Shown: positions 1 through 8,856, counted from the stretch's first letter. The stretch: DNA of 64,000 bases from JAVBWI01 sp036677445 (GCA_036677445.1 JAVBWI010000001.1:3008-67007), one strand, 5' to 3'. Numbers and translations are program-made. Notes: generated from the letters alone by a model not told the origin.

Positions 1-1094
1 GGGCCTTTGGTGTATTCCTCCAGATTGGCCATGACGCAGTTGTCACGTACCGAAAGGCCGACCGCTATCCCGAACGCCTTACGGTCTTCGGACAAATAGC
101 CGATGCCTAAGCGCACCGCGTCGCTAGGCGACTTGATGACGACCTGCTTGCCGTTTAAATAAATCTCGCCGGAAATGAGCGGATCCGCACCAAACAGCGC
201 GCGCACGGTCTCCGTCCTGCCCGCGCCCATCAGCCCGGCAAAGCCGAGTATTTCGCCGCGGCGCAGCGTGAACGAGACGTTTTTGACGTTCCTTGCAACG
301 AGGTTTCTCGCCTCGAGCACGACGGGAGCGTCTTCCGGCACATCGCTTCTGGTCTTTGGTTCTTCGTAAATGGTGCGGCCCACCATCATGCCGATGATCT
401 CATCCTTGGTAACGCTGTCGGTATCCACGGTACCCACATACTGGCCGTCGCGCATGACGGTGATACGGTCGGAAATCTGGGGCAGCTCATCCAGCCTGTG
501 GGAAATGTAAATGATGCCATGTCCCTTGGCCTTGAGCGCGCGGATGAATTTGAACAGCTCCTGAATCTCGTTTTCGGTAAGGGCCGCGGTAGGCTCATCC
601 ATCACCAGCAGCTCGCTGTCGTAGGAGAGCGCCTTGGCGATCTCCACCATCTGCTGTTTGGCCACTGTCAGCGTATTGATGACGTCTGTAGGCGATATAT
701 CGATATGCAGTGATTCGAGCAGCTTCCGCGCATCCACGTTGGCCTTCTTTTTATCCAGAAACAGGCCCTTCTTGGGCTCCTTGCCAATGAAGATGTTTTC
801 CGCCACCGTCAGGTGCGGCATGAGATTGAGCTCTTGATGGATGATGCCGATACCCAGCGCCTGCGCCTGCTCCGGCAGATTGATATCGATTTCCTTGCCA
901 TGGTAGCGCACAGTACCCCCGTCTTTTTTATAGATACCGGTCAGCACCTTCATCAGGGTGGATTTCCCCGCGCCGTTTTCGCCGATGAGCGCATGCACTT
1001 CCCCCGTCTTTACAGTAAGGGACGCGTTATCCAAAGCATGAACGCCGGGAAAGTATTTTTGGATATTTTCCATCTGCAACAATACATCAGCCAC
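1..1094 (-). CDS. Sugar ABC transporter ATP-binding protein (RbsA/MglA type), 3' part outside window
   Basis: This cytoplasmic ATPase energises uptake of a monosaccharide through a ribose/galactose-type ABC importer. The start is a GTG at 1092-1094 behind an AAGGGGGTG ribosome site; the visible 364 codons lack the C-terminal end. The first nucleotide-binding domain shows Walker A (GENGAGKST), a VEIAKALS segment and Walker B (LLVMDEPTAAL). The second begins near residue 250 and shows its degenerate P-loop (GLMGAGRTE). The permease and binding protein are presumably to the left. It reads away from the LacI regulator and is preceded by a consensus promoter with an operator at the start site, so LacI repression is likely. 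Substrate is not visible; the neighbouring hexitol/ketose enzymes suggest the same sugar. Confidence 0.93.
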   Translation of the reverse strand, partial: MADVLLQMENIQKYFPGVHALDNASLTVKTGEVHALIGENGAGKSTLMKVLTGIYKKDGGTVRYHGKEIDINLPEQAQALGIGIIHQELNLMPHLTVAENIFIGKEPKKGLFLDKKKANVDARKLLESLHIDISPTDVINTLTVAKQQMVEIAKALSYDSELLVMDEPTAALTENEIQELFKFIRALKAKGHGIIYISHRLDELPQISDRITVMRDGQYVGTVDTDSVTKDEIIGMMVGRTIYEEPKTRSDVPEDAPVVLEARNLVARNVKNVSFTLRRGEILGFAGLMGAGRTETVRALFGADPLISGEIYLNGKQVVIKSPSDAVRLGIGYLSEDRKAFGIAVGLSVRDNCVMANLEEYTKG

Positions 1095-1369
1095 AGTATC
1101 ACCCCCTTTGTGATTCTTTACAATGCAACAATGATTTGATGGAACCGCCCTGTCTCCCGATTGAAGGCGGCTTTACTCCCGTCCTTGCGGCGGGCGTTGT
1201 AAACCTGTTCGTGTAAAAATATGAGAATGCGATAATTTCCTTTCGGGCATATGACAGCCGCTTTGCATAACCGACGCTGTGAGGCGTGTTTGCTTTGCGC
1301 AAACCTATTGAATTTCCTATGCCACTCGAATATGTCATGCGGGTATATATCTGCTAGAAATACCCACAA

Positions 1370-1416
1370 CGTAACGTTTCGCTTGGATTATAGCACGCAA
1401 ATATCCGCTGTGTCAA
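1370..1416 (-). promoter_or_regulatory. Promoter and LacI-type operator for the sugar ABC operon
   Basis: On the minus strand TTGACA (1411-1416), an 18-nt spacer and TATAAT (1387-1392) form a consensus sigma-A promoter. The predicted start, about 1380, lies inside the palindrome CGAAACGTTACG (1370-1381). That palindrome matches 11 of 12 bases of the site at 2819-2830, before the kinase operon. A repressor bound here would block initiation. The transcript would have a leader of about 285 nt, containing another palindrome (TTTGCGCAAA, 1294-1303); no riboswitch is recognised in it. Confidence 0.8.
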
Positions 1417-1595
1417 TACATAAATCCAATATCCGGATACGCCTCCATCAAAAACGCGCCGAAGCGGCTTCTGTTTCGCGTATGCAAAAAAATCCTCTAA
1501 ATATCGGCGTTTTTCGCGTAAGATTGCTTTAACCGCGGCTGTTTTCCCGCCTTCTTTACGCAATGTGGCTCCTGCAATTTCGCATTTGCCTTTAC

Positions 1596-1624
1596 TTGAC
1601 AGGGTAAAAGAGGCGTATTACAAT
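1596..1624 (+). promoter_or_regulatory. Promoter of the LacI regulator gene
   Basis: TTGACA (1596-1601), 17-nt spacer, TACAAT (1619-1624). Initiation near 1631 would exclude the upstream in-frame ATG at 1627, which supports the downstream GTG (1678) as the true start of the regulator. Confidence 0.75.
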
Positions 1625-1677
1625 GGATGAAAGGTTTCGCGCAATTCCTGATTGTACATGTAACAGGGAGGTTTTCA

Positions 1678-2685
1678 GTGTCGACCATCAAAGATGTTGC
1701 CAAATATACGGGGCTGTCCATATCCACCATATCCAAGTATATCAACGGCGGAAACGTGCTGGAGGAAAACAAGGCCCTGATCGACAACGCCATACTGACA
1801 CTGGATTTCAAGGTCAACCAAGCGGCGCGCAGCCTCAAGACCAGCAAAACCATGACTGTCGGCGCGCTGTTGCCTACCCTTTCGGTATCCTTTTTTTCCT
1901 GCATACTCTCCACCGTCGAAGAATATCTGCAGCGCGAAGGGTATTCCATGATCGTTTGCAGTTATAACAACGACGCGGAGCTGGAAATGAGCAAGCTCAA
2001 GTTCCTTGTTGAAAAGCAGGTGGACGGCATCATACTCGTGCCCGAGCGGCTGGATGCGGCGGCGGTCAACGCCATCAGCGAAATCCGCGAGCGCAAGACT
2101 CCGCTGGTGCTGATGGACAGAAGCATACTGGGGCTGGAATACGACCGCGTGCTGGTGGACAATTCCGGCATCTCCTATGCCGCGGTGGAGTATTTTATAG
2201 TGAACGGCCACCGGCGCATCGGCCTGATGATGGGCCCGCAGGATATTTCCACCGCTTATGAGCGCATGCTTGGCTACCAGCGGGTGCTTGCGGATTATTC
2301 CATACCGCTGGACTATTCGCTTATGCAGTTGGGCGATTACAGCTTTGAATCCGGCTACCGCATGTTCTGTGACCTGATGGATATGCAGGTGCCGCCCACA
2401 GCCATATTCGCCACCAACTGCGATATGACGCTGGGCGCGATTACGGCGGCCTATGAACGCAAGCTGAAGATCCCGCGGGATGTTTCCTTTATCGGTTACG
2501 ACGAGATACAGCTTACCCGCGTCATTAATCCGCCCATCACCATCGTTGTGCAGCCCATGGATCTGATCGCCAAGAATACCGCGTCCATACTGCTGCAGCG
2601 CATGCGTGAGGATTATACGTCCTTCCCCACGGTTACGCGCCTCAAGGGCGATCTTCTGCTTTACGAATCCGTCGCTGCGATCTGA
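1678..2685 (+). CDS. LacI-family transcriptional regulator
   Basis: A 335-residue repressor with an N-terminal LacI helix-turn-helix (STIKDVAKYTGLSISTISKYINGG, residues 2-24 in part) and a periplasmic-binding-protein-like effector domain from about residue 60 to the end, ending in the typical GDLLLYESV segment. The start is GTG at 1678 with GGGAGG 6-7 bases upstream. An in-frame ATG at 1627 would add 17 residues before the HTH and lies at or before the predicted transcription start. It sits between the divergent ABC importer gene and the kinase operon, both preceded by a CGAAACGTTTCG-type palindrome, so it probably represses both and is released by the imported sugar or its phosphate. Confidence 0.92.
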   Translation: MSTIKDVAKYTGLSISTISKYINGGNVLEENKALIDNAILTLDFKVNQAARSLKTSKTMTVGALLPTLSVSFFSCILSTVEEYLQREGYSMIVCSYNNDAELEMSKLKFLVEKQVDGIILVPERLDAAAVNAISEIRERKTPLVLMDRSILGLEYDRVLVDNSGISYAAVEYFIVNGHRRIGLMMGPQDISTAYERMLGYQRVLADYSIPLDYSLMQLGDYSFESGYRMFCDLMDMQVPPTAIFATNCDMTLGAITAAYERKLKIPRDVSFIGYDEIQLTRVINPPITIVVQPMDLIAKNTASILLQRMREDYTSFPTVTRLKGDLLLYESVAAI

Positions 2686-2818
2686 TTTCATCTTTCCGCA
2701 GGCTTTTGCCGTAGCTTAAAAATTCCGGCCGCAGCCGGATGGATTGCGGCCGCCATCCGTGTAACGGCATCCGCACCCCCTCCGCAGCAAAAAAAGGGGA
2801 GGGTTTGTACGCTCAAAA

Positions 2819-2830
2819 CGAAACGTTTCG
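2819..2830. promoter_or_regulatory. LacI-type operator before the kinase operon
   Basis: Perfect 12-base palindrome CGAAACGTTTCG, 58 bases before the kinase start. It is the same site, with one change, as the one overlapping the start point of the divergent ABC operon. A -10-like TAGTAT follows at 2834-2839, but no good -35 is visible. Confidence 0.75.
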
Positions 2831-2888
2831 CTCTAGTATGCCGCGATATCCGTATATGCATATGAATATTTCCTCCGGGGAGGTCGCA

Positions 2889-4418
2889 ATGAAAGTCTGT
2901 TTTCTTGGAATTGATATCGGCACATCCGCCTGCAAGCTGGCCGTATTCGGCGCAGACGGAACGTTATACGAGCATGTTGTGGAAAACTACCCCATCCACC
3001 ACCCCCATCCCGGCTATGTGGAGCAGGACCCTGCGGATTGGTGGCAAAGCGTTTGTCTGGGGCTAAAGGCGCTGTGGGAACAGGGCGCCGACCCCGCCTC
3101 CATCGCCGCGGTGGGCATAGACGGGCAGGGCTGGTCGGCTATCCCGCTCGACCGTGACGGCAATGTGCTCGCGCGCACGCCCATTTGGATGGATACTCGC
3201 GCCGAACGCGTCTGCCGGGAATGGGAGGCGCGCATCGGCGCAGAGCGGCTGTTTGCCGTATCCGGCAACCCGTTTTCACCGGGCTACACGCTGCCTAAGG
3301 TGCTTTTCTGGAAAGAACATATCCCCGCGCTGTTTACGCGCATACGGCACATACTCCAAAGCAACAGCTATATCGCTTACCGCCTGACCGGCGCAATTTC
3401 GCAGGATCTTTCCATGTGCTACGGCTGGCAGAACTTCAATATACGCACGCTTCGCTACGACGACGCGCTCACCGCCGAATTGGGCATCCCCAAACATTTG
3501 CTCATCGACCCCGTCGCCTGCGATACGGTCGTCGGGCGGGTACACTGGCAGGCCGCACGGGATTGCGGCCTGCTCGAAGGCACGCCCGTCGTGGCGGGCG
3601 GCCTGGACGCCGCGTGCGGTACGCTGGGCGCGGGCGTGGTATCTCCGGGCCAGACGCAGGAGCAGGGCGGCCAGGCCGGCGGCATGAGCATCTGCACGGA
3701 ACGCCCCGTGGCGCACCCAAAGTTAATACTGGGCACGCATGTGGTGCCCGGTTTATGGCTGCTGCAGGGCGGCACGGTGGGCGGCGGCGCGAGCCTCAAG
3801 TGGTTCGCAAAAGAACTGGGCGCGGCCAAACCGGCAGAACCCGCGCTTGCACGTACCGGCAAGGATATATTCGAGCTGTTGAGCGCCGAGGCGGAGACTT
3901 CGCCCCCGGGCGCAAACGGGCTTCTGTATCTCCCCTATATGAGCGGGGAGCGCTCTCCGCTTTGGGACACGAAGGCGCAAGGAGTATACTTCGGGCTGGG
4001 TTTTGACAAAACGCACGCGGATCTTGTACGCGCAACAATGGAAGGCGTCGCCTTCGCGTTGCGGCACAACCTGGAAACCGCGGCGCAGGCGGGGGCAACG
4101 GTCAAGGAACTGCGCGGCATGGGCGGCAGCGCCAACAGCCGGATATGGACGCAGATCAAGGCGGACGTCACGGGCATCCCCATGGTCATTCCCGCGTCGG
4201 ATACCGCGACGACCTGCGGCGCGGCAATGCTGGCCATGGTGGGCGTGGGGCAGTATCGCGATTACCGTGAGGCAACGGACGCCATCGTGAAGGTGCAGCG
4301 CGTGCAGTACCCCGACGCAGGCAATACGGCGCAATACCGCCGCTATTTTGATTTGTATCAATCGCTGTACGCATGCAGCAAAGACTGCATGGCGCGGCTT
4401 TACGATTTGAAGGCTTAA
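2889..4418 (+). CDS. FGGY-family carbohydrate kinase, xylulokinase-like
   Basis: A 509-residue cytoplasmic kinase that phosphorylates a ketose or polyol with ATP. The N-terminal FGGY domain opens with GIDIGTSACK (residues 7-16). The catalytic Asp is D240 in VVAGGLDAACG, and the C-terminal ATPase half contains GMGGSANSRIW and a DTATTCGAA segment. The ATG at 2889 has GGGGAGG just upstream; an upstream in-frame start at 2739 would add 50 residues unrelated to the family. Length is normal for xylulokinases. It is first in an operon with a zinc dehydrogenase, GatZ-like protein and aldo/keto reductase, so the substrate may be a hexulose such as tagatose or fructose rather than xylulose; that is inference. 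Confidence 0.9.
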   Translation: MKVCFLGIDIGTSACKLAVFGADGTLYEHVVENYPIHHPHPGYVEQDPADWWQSVCLGLKALWEQGADPASIAAVGIDGQGWSAIPLDRDGNVLARTPIWMDTRAERVCREWEARIGAERLFAVSGNPFSPGYTLPKVLFWKEHIPALFTRIRHILQSNSYIAYRLTGAISQDLSMCYGWQNFNIRTLRYDDALTAELGIPKHLLIDPVACDTVVGRVHWQAARDCGLLEGTPVVAGGLDAACGTLGAGVVSPGQTQEQGGQAGGMSICTERPVAHPKLILGTHVVPGLWLLQGGTVGGGASLKWFAKELGAAKPAEPALARTGKDIFELLSAEAETSPPGANGLLYLPYMSGERSPLWDTKAQGVYFGLGFDKTHADLVRATMEGVAFALRHNLETAAQAGATVKELRGMGGSANSRIWTQIKADVTGIPMVIPASDTATTCGAAMLAMVGVGQYRDYREATDAIVKVQRVQYPDAGNTAQYRRYFDLYQSLYACSKDCMARLYDLKA

Positions 4419-4443
4419 AGGGCAAACGGAAAGGATAACGCAT

Positions 4444-5499
4444 ATGAAGGCCGGTGTATTGTTCGCAAAAGGCGATATTCGATATGTGGATTGGCAAGAG
4501 CCGGAAACCCTGCCCGGCACGGTGAAGGTGCGCGTGCATGCCTGCGGTATCTGCGGCAGCGACGTGCCCCGCGTGCTGGGGGAGGAGGCGCACTTCTACC
4601 CCATTATTCTCGGGCACGAGTTTTCGGGTGAGATCACAGAAGTGGGCGAAGGCGTGACCGCCTGCGCCGTGGGCGAGCGCGTGGCGGGCGTGCCGCTCAT
4701 TCCCTGCATGCGCTGCGACGACTGCCAGCAGGGACAATATGCGCAGTGCAAGCACTACGGCTTTATCGGCTCGCGCCAGCCCGGCGCGTTTGCGGACTAC
4801 GTGGTCATCCCCGCCGCGAATGCGGTGAAGCTGCCCGCGGGCGCCTCCTATGAGATGGGCGCGCTGCTCGAGCCCGCTTCCGTGGCGCTGCACGGGCTGC
4901 TGCGCGCGGAATACCGCGGCGGCGCGGACACGGCGATATTGGGCACCGGCAACATCGGCATACTCGCCATGCAGTGGGCGCGCATATTCGGCGCGCGGCG
5001 TATCGCGGTGTTCGACATCATACCCGAACGGCTGCAGCTCGCCAAGGAATTGGGCGCGGACGCGGTGTTCAACCCGCTGGACGCGGACTGCCTGCAGCAG
5101 GCGGCGGAATATACCGGCGGCCGGGGCTTCCCTTATGTGTTTGAAACGGCGGGCCAGCCCGCCACCATACAGCTGGGCTTTGAGCTGACAGGAAACCATG
5201 GCGCGCACACCTGCATCGGCACGCCGCACAAGGATTTTGCCTTCACCTGGAAGCAATGGGAACTGATGAACCGCAAGGAATTCCGTCTGACCGGCACCTG
5301 GATGAGCTACAGCGCGCCCTTTCCCGGGCAGGAATGGTCGCTGTGCGCGCACTGCTTTGGCAACGGTTCCCTGCGGCTGCACGAAAGCATGATCTACAAA
5401 ACCATGCCGCTTGCCGAAATTGCGGAGGCATTTGAACTGTTCAAGACGCCGGGGCTAGTCACGGGCAAAGTGCTGCTGACCGGCGGCGAAAAGAGGTAA
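4444..5499 (+). CDS. Zinc-dependent alcohol/polyol dehydrogenase (MDR family, GatD-like)
   Basis: A 351-residue medium-chain dehydrogenase. Catalytic zinc ligands are C37 (GICGSD) and H58-E59 (GHEF); C88, C91, C94 and C102 form the structural zinc site. The Rossmann motif is GTGNIG near residue 162. It resembles galactitol-1-phosphate and sorbitol dehydrogenases and probably oxidises a sugar alcohol or its phosphate to the ketose form with NAD. It lies 25 bases after the kinase and 4 bases before the GatZ-like gene, so all three are co-transcribed. The exact polyol cannot be read from the sequence. Confidence 0.9.
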   Translation: MKAGVLFAKGDIRYVDWQEPETLPGTVKVRVHACGICGSDVPRVLGEEAHFYPIILGHEFSGEITEVGEGVTACAVGERVAGVPLIPCMRCDDCQQGQYAQCKHYGFIGSRQPGAFADYVVIPAANAVKLPAGASYEMGALLEPASVALHGLLRAEYRGGADTAILGTGNIGILAMQWARIFGARRIAVFDIIPERLQLAKELGADAVFNPLDADCLQQAAEYTGGRGFPYVFETAGQPATIQLGFELTGNHGAHTCIGTPHKDFAFTWKQWELMNRKEFRLTGTWMSYSAPFPGQEWSLCAHCFGNGSLRLHESMIYKTMPLAEIAEAFELFKTPGLVTGKVLLTGGEKR

Positions 5500-5503
5500 C
5501 GCC

Positions 5504-6832
5504 ATGCATCCCATTCAGGAAATCGTCGCCGCACAAAAGCGCGGCATCCCCGCGGGCATCTGGTCCTGTTGCAGCGCCAACCCGTATGTGCTGCGCGCGG
5601 CGCTGCTGCGCGGAAAAGCCGCAAATACGCCGGTGCTCATTGAATCCACCGCCAATCAGGTGGATCAGTACGGCGGGTATTCGGGTATGCGCCCGGCAGA
5701 CTTTTATGCGTTCGTACAATCGCTTGCGGTGCAGGAGGGCATGGACGCTTCCATGGCGATACTCGGCGGGGACCATTTGGGACCGCTGACATTTGCGCAC
5801 CTGCCCGAAGAAAAGGCCATGGCGGAGGCCGAAGAGCTGGTGCGCCAGTATGTGCTGGCGGGCTTTACGAAGATCCATCTGGATACCAGCATGCGCCTTT
5901 TTGACGACCCGAAGGACCGTCCGCTTTCCGACGAGGTGATTTCCCGCCGCGGCGCGCGGCTGTGCTGTGTGGCGGAGAACGCCTATCAGAAGCGGTTGAA
6001 ACAGTTTCCAAATGCGCAGGCGCCGGTGTATATTATAGGCAGCGAGGTGCCCATTCCGGGCGGCGCGCAGGAGGAGGAAGCGCACTTGAAAGTCACTTCC
6101 CCGGAGGCATGTGAAAAAACAATCGCGGCGTTTGAAGCTGCGTTTACGGCGCTGTCGCTTTCGGACGCATGGCAGCGCGTAGCAGGCGTAGTGGTGCAGC
6201 CCGGCGTGGAATTCGGCGACGCGCAGGTAGACGAATATGACCGCGAAGCCGCGCGGAAGCTCACCAGTGCGCTTGCGCGCTACCCTCACCTGGTATTTGA
6301 GGGACACTCCACGGATTACCAGACCAAAGAAAAGCTGCGCGAAATGGTGGAGGACGGCATCGCCATACTAAAGGTGGGGCCCGCACTGACTTTCTCGCTG
6401 CGCGAGGGTCTGTTCGCGCTTGCGCATATGGAGCGGGAGCTGTGCGCAGGCAACGCCGCGTTGAGCGGCTTTGAAGAAACGCTGGAGGACGCCATGCTGC
6501 AGGATCCGGTCTATTGGAAAAAGCATTACCACGGCGACGAAGCGTCGCTGCACTTTAAGCGGCGGTTCAGCTTTTCCGACAGGGCGCGGTACTATCTGCC
6601 CGTGCCCGAAGTCGCCGCGGCAATCTCCCGGCTGCTCAGGAATCTGCGCACGACGGGTATCCCTTTAAGTTTGCTCTCCCAGTACATGCCGCTGCAATAC
6701 CTGCGCGTAAGCGAGGGGACGCTCTGCAACGACCCCGAGGCGCTGCTGCTCGACCATATCGGCGACTGCATCGACACGTATCTTTATGCAACGCGCGGCG
6801 CAGCGCCGTTTGACACCATGAAAGGAGCATGA
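5504..6832 (+). CDS. GatZ/KbaZ-like protein (tagatose-bisphosphate aldolase subunit family)
   Basis: A 442-residue member of the family annotated as the non-catalytic subunit of class II D-tagatose-1,6-bisphosphate aldolase (GatZ, KbaZ). Characteristic segments are MHPIQEIVAAQKRG at the start, LIESTANQVDQYGG, GGDHLGP and FEGHSTDYQT. In enterobacteria GatZ supports the catalytic GatY, but no GatY is encoded in this window. Some stand-alone family members have been described as epimerases acting at C4 of ketohexose 6-phosphates. Such a role, for example tagatose-6-P to fructose-6-P, would fit the neighbouring kinase and dehydrogenase; this is inference. The stop overlaps an ATG at 6829, indicating tight coupling to the next gene. 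Confidence 0.88.
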   Translation: MHPIQEIVAAQKRGIPAGIWSCCSANPYVLRAALLRGKAANTPVLIESTANQVDQYGGYSGMRPADFYAFVQSLAVQEGMDASMAILGGDHLGPLTFAHLPEEKAMAEAEELVRQYVLAGFTKIHLDTSMRLFDDPKDRPLSDEVISRRGARLCCVAENAYQKRLKQFPNAQAPVYIIGSEVPIPGGAQEEEAHLKVTSPEACEKTIAAFEAAFTALSLSDAWQRVAGVVVQPGVEFGDAQVDEYDREAARKLTSALARYPHLVFEGHSTDYQTKEKLREMVEDGIAILKVGPALTFSLREGLFALAHMERELCAGNAALSGFEETLEDAMLQDPVYWKKHYHGDEASLHFKRRFSFSDRARYYLPVPEVAAAISRLLRNLRTTGIPLSLLSQYMPLQYLRVSEGTLCNDPEALLLDHIGDCIDTYLYATRGAAPFDTMKGA

Positions 6833-6834
6833 CC

Positions 6835-7896
6835 ATGGCAACCTATCAACCCGATCCCTTTGTGATTGCCCCGGACGCGATAGACCCCAGGCTGGTGCCT
6901 TGCCGCCGGCTTGTAAACGGGCAATCCATGCCCTGCATCGGCCTGGGCACATTCGGCAGCGATCATTATTCGCCAGATGAGATCGCCGCGGCCGTCAAGG
7001 GCGCGCTTTCGGCGGGCTACCGGCATATCGACTGCGCTAAGGTATACGCAAATGAAAAGCAGATCGGCAGGGCGCTTCGCGAAGTATTTGACTCCGGCCT
7101 TATTGCGCGCGGGGAACTATTTATCACCTCGAAAATCTGGAACGATCAGCACGGGGAACGGGACGTGCTTGTCAATTGCGCACAAACGCTGCGCGATCTC
7201 GGCCTGGATTACCTCGATCTGTACCTCGTGCATTGGCCCTTCCCCAATTACCATGCGCCGCATTGCGACGGCGACGCGCGGAACCCTGATTCCCGCCCCT
7301 TTTTCATTGAGGAATTCATGCGCGTCTGGCGGCAGATGGAGCAGCTCGTGGATATGGGCCTGGTGCGCGCCATCGGCACCTCCAACATCACCATACCGAA
7401 AATGGAGCAGATATGGCCGCTTTCCCGCATCAAGCCCGCAGTCAACGAAATGGAACTGCACCCGCACTTCCAGCAGCGGGAGCTGTTCGATTACCTGACC
7501 GGCCTGGGCGTCCTGCCCATCGGCTTTTCGCCCATCGGCAGCCCCAGCCGCCCGGAACGCGACCGCACAGCGGGAGATACCTCGGAGATAGACGACCCCG
7601 CCATACTGGAAATCGCGCGGGCACACGGCATCCATCCAGCGCTCGTCTGCATCAAATGGGGCGCGCAGCACGGGCAGGTGCCCATCCCCTTCTCCGTGAA
7701 GCGGGCGCAATACCTCAACAACCTCAAATGCGTTACCGAGAACCCGCTTACCGAGGACGAGATGCGGGTGATGGCGTCTTTGGATAAAAACTGCCGCCTT
7801 ATCAAGGGGCAGGTGTTCCTGTGGCCGGGCGCGCAGAGTTGGGAGAACCTTTGGGATTTAAACGGCGAAATAGACCGCACCGGCTGGCAGGAATAG
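6835..7896 (+). CDS. Aldo/keto reductase
   Basis: A 353-residue NAD(P)H-dependent oxidoreductase of the AKR superfamily, expected to be a TIM barrel. The catalytic tetrad is complete: D66, Y71 (DCAKVY), K100 (ITSKIW) and H133 (LVHWP). The family sequence FCIGLGTFG-like (PCIGLGTFG, 33-41) opens the barrel. AGGAG at 6823-6827 is 7 bases from the ATG at 6835 but only 1-2 from the ATG at 6829, so 6835 is preferred. As last gene of the kinase operon it likely interconverts a sugar and its alcohol, supplying or draining the ketose handled by the kinase and GatZ-like protein. Confidence 0.9.
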   Translation: MATYQPDPFVIAPDAIDPRLVPCRRLVNGQSMPCIGLGTFGSDHYSPDEIAAAVKGALSAGYRHIDCAKVYANEKQIGRALREVFDSGLIARGELFITSKIWNDQHGERDVLVNCAQTLRDLGLDYLDLYLVHWPFPNYHAPHCDGDARNPDSRPFFIEEFMRVWRQMEQLVDMGLVRAIGTSNITIPKMEQIWPLSRIKPAVNEMELHPHFQQRELFDYLTGLGVLPIGFSPIGSPSRPERDRTAGDTSEIDDPAILEIARAHGIHPALVCIKWGAQHGQVPIPFSVKRAQYLNNLKCVTENPLTEDEMRVMASLDKNCRLIKGQVFLWPGAQSWENLWDLNGEIDRTGWQE

Positions 7897-7901
7897 CTTG
7901 C

Positions 7902-8153
7902 CAGCTTATCGAAAAAGTGCCGTAAGACACTTTTTCGAGGATTACAGGAACAACCTGTGCCCTTACGGTGACGGCGACGGCCCGCAGGCCTAGTATCCGA
8001 GGCGTCTTCCGCCGAGGATTGGTTGTTCCTGCAAGGAAAGCCTTGCGCCGCAAGGCTTTCCGTCGCCACCGCACATGTCGCTGGCGGCGGTTCTTAAGCC
8101 TCCGGGAGCCGCGGCCCCCGAATCCCCAAGGGGTTTATAGACAGCCTGAAGCG
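7902..8153 (+). repeat. Structured intergenic element, family A copy 1
   Basis: About 250 bases starting 6 bases after the aldo/keto reductase stop. The order is: outer arm; hairpin GAAAAAGTG..CACTTTTTC; GAGGATT; a GGAACAACC..GGTTGTTCC stem with an enlarged apical insert; GGAAAGCCTTGCG..CGCAAGGCTTTCC; the capped hairpin (8061-8090) with loop CGCACATGTCG (8070-8080); then AAGCCTCCGGG and a closing arm. Copies 2-4 are at 8659, 28238 and 57231, all in the same strand orientation. Confidence 0.85.
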
Positions 8154-8211
8154 GAATCATCTGCTTTTTCGAAAGGTATACTTCATAAAAACGCAAAGGA
8201 GGCGCATCGTT

Positions 8212-8658
8212 ATGTTACTGGGCGTACCCAAGATACTTTCCCCGGAGCTTATCGCCACGCTGTGCGAAATGGGACACAGTGACGTGATCGTGCTCGGCGA
8301 CGCGAACTTTCCCGGCAAGCGCTTTGCGGCGGAAGGCAACTGCAAGTTTTTGAGGGCGGACGGCCACGGTATTCCGGATCTGCTTGAAGCCATACTGCAG
8401 CTCATTCCCTGCGACGCGTATGTTCCCACCCCCGTCATGCTGATGGAAACGGCGGAGTGCGACCGCCACCTCGAAATATCGATATGGGAAACCTATAAAG
8501 AGATCGTCGCCAAATACGAGCCGCGCGGCATGAGCGCCATCGGCTTTTACGAGCGGTTCCGGTTCTATGAAGAAGCAAAGAAATCCTACTGTATCGTGCA
8601 GACAGGCGAAGAATCCATATATGCCAATGTCATCATCCAAAAGGGCGTCATCAAATAG
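8212..8658 (+). CDS. RbsD/FucU-family sugar mutarotase
   Basis: A 148-residue protein of the RbsD/FucU family, which catalyses anomer interconversion of free sugars such as L-fucose or D-ribose. Family features are the N-terminal LLGVPKILSPELIATLCEMGH segment (shown in part), GDANFPG, and the C-terminal pair YERFRFYEEA and GEESIYANVIIQKG. AAAGGAGG lies 9 bases before the ATG. It is separated from the sugar operon only by the family A element, so it probably belongs to the same regulon and speeds presentation of the right anomer to the dehydrogenase, reductase or kinase. Closest resemblance is to FucU. Confidence 0.92.
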   Translation: MLLGVPKILSPELIATLCEMGHSDVIVLGDANFPGKRFAAEGNCKFLRADGHGIPDLLEAILQLIPCDAYVPTPVMLMETAECDRHLEISIWETYKEIVAKYEPRGMSAIGFYERFRFYEEAKKSYCIVQTGEESIYANVIIQKGVIK

Positions 8659-8856
8659 CTGTCAAAAAAGTTCTACAGCACTTTTTTGAGTTTGCAGGAA
8701 CTGCCTGTACCCTTGGGTACGGTCGGCAGTTCCTGAGAGGAGAGCCTTGCTTCGCAAGGCTTTGCGCGAGCGCCGCACATGTCGTCGCTCGCGAAAGAAG
8801 CCTCCGGGGCAGCGGCCCTCAAAAGCGCCCCTAAGAGTTCTTTGACAGGCTGAAGC
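8659..8856 (+). repeat. Structured intergenic element, family A copy 2
   Basis: Begins directly after the fucU-like stop. It has the same order of hairpins as copy 1 but different stem sequences: GGAACTGCC pairs with GGCAGTTCC, and GCGAGCG (8766-8772) pairs with CGCTCGC (8786-8792) around the conserved CGCACATGTCG cap. The outer arms CTGTCAAA and TTTGACAG (near 8841) are complementary. Confidence 0.85.

Noticed and set aside
1627..1677. Longer start of the LacI gene
   Set aside because: Lies at or before the predicted transcription start, and the GTG at 1678 has the ribosome site and begins the HTH.
3276..6307. Long antisense open frames across the sugar operon
   Set aside because: Shadows of GC-rich coding sequence; no ribosome sites or family features.
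7902..8153. Family A element as simple rho-independent terminators
   Set aside because: The hairpins lack T runs, and a real terminator lies beyond the element after the next gene.
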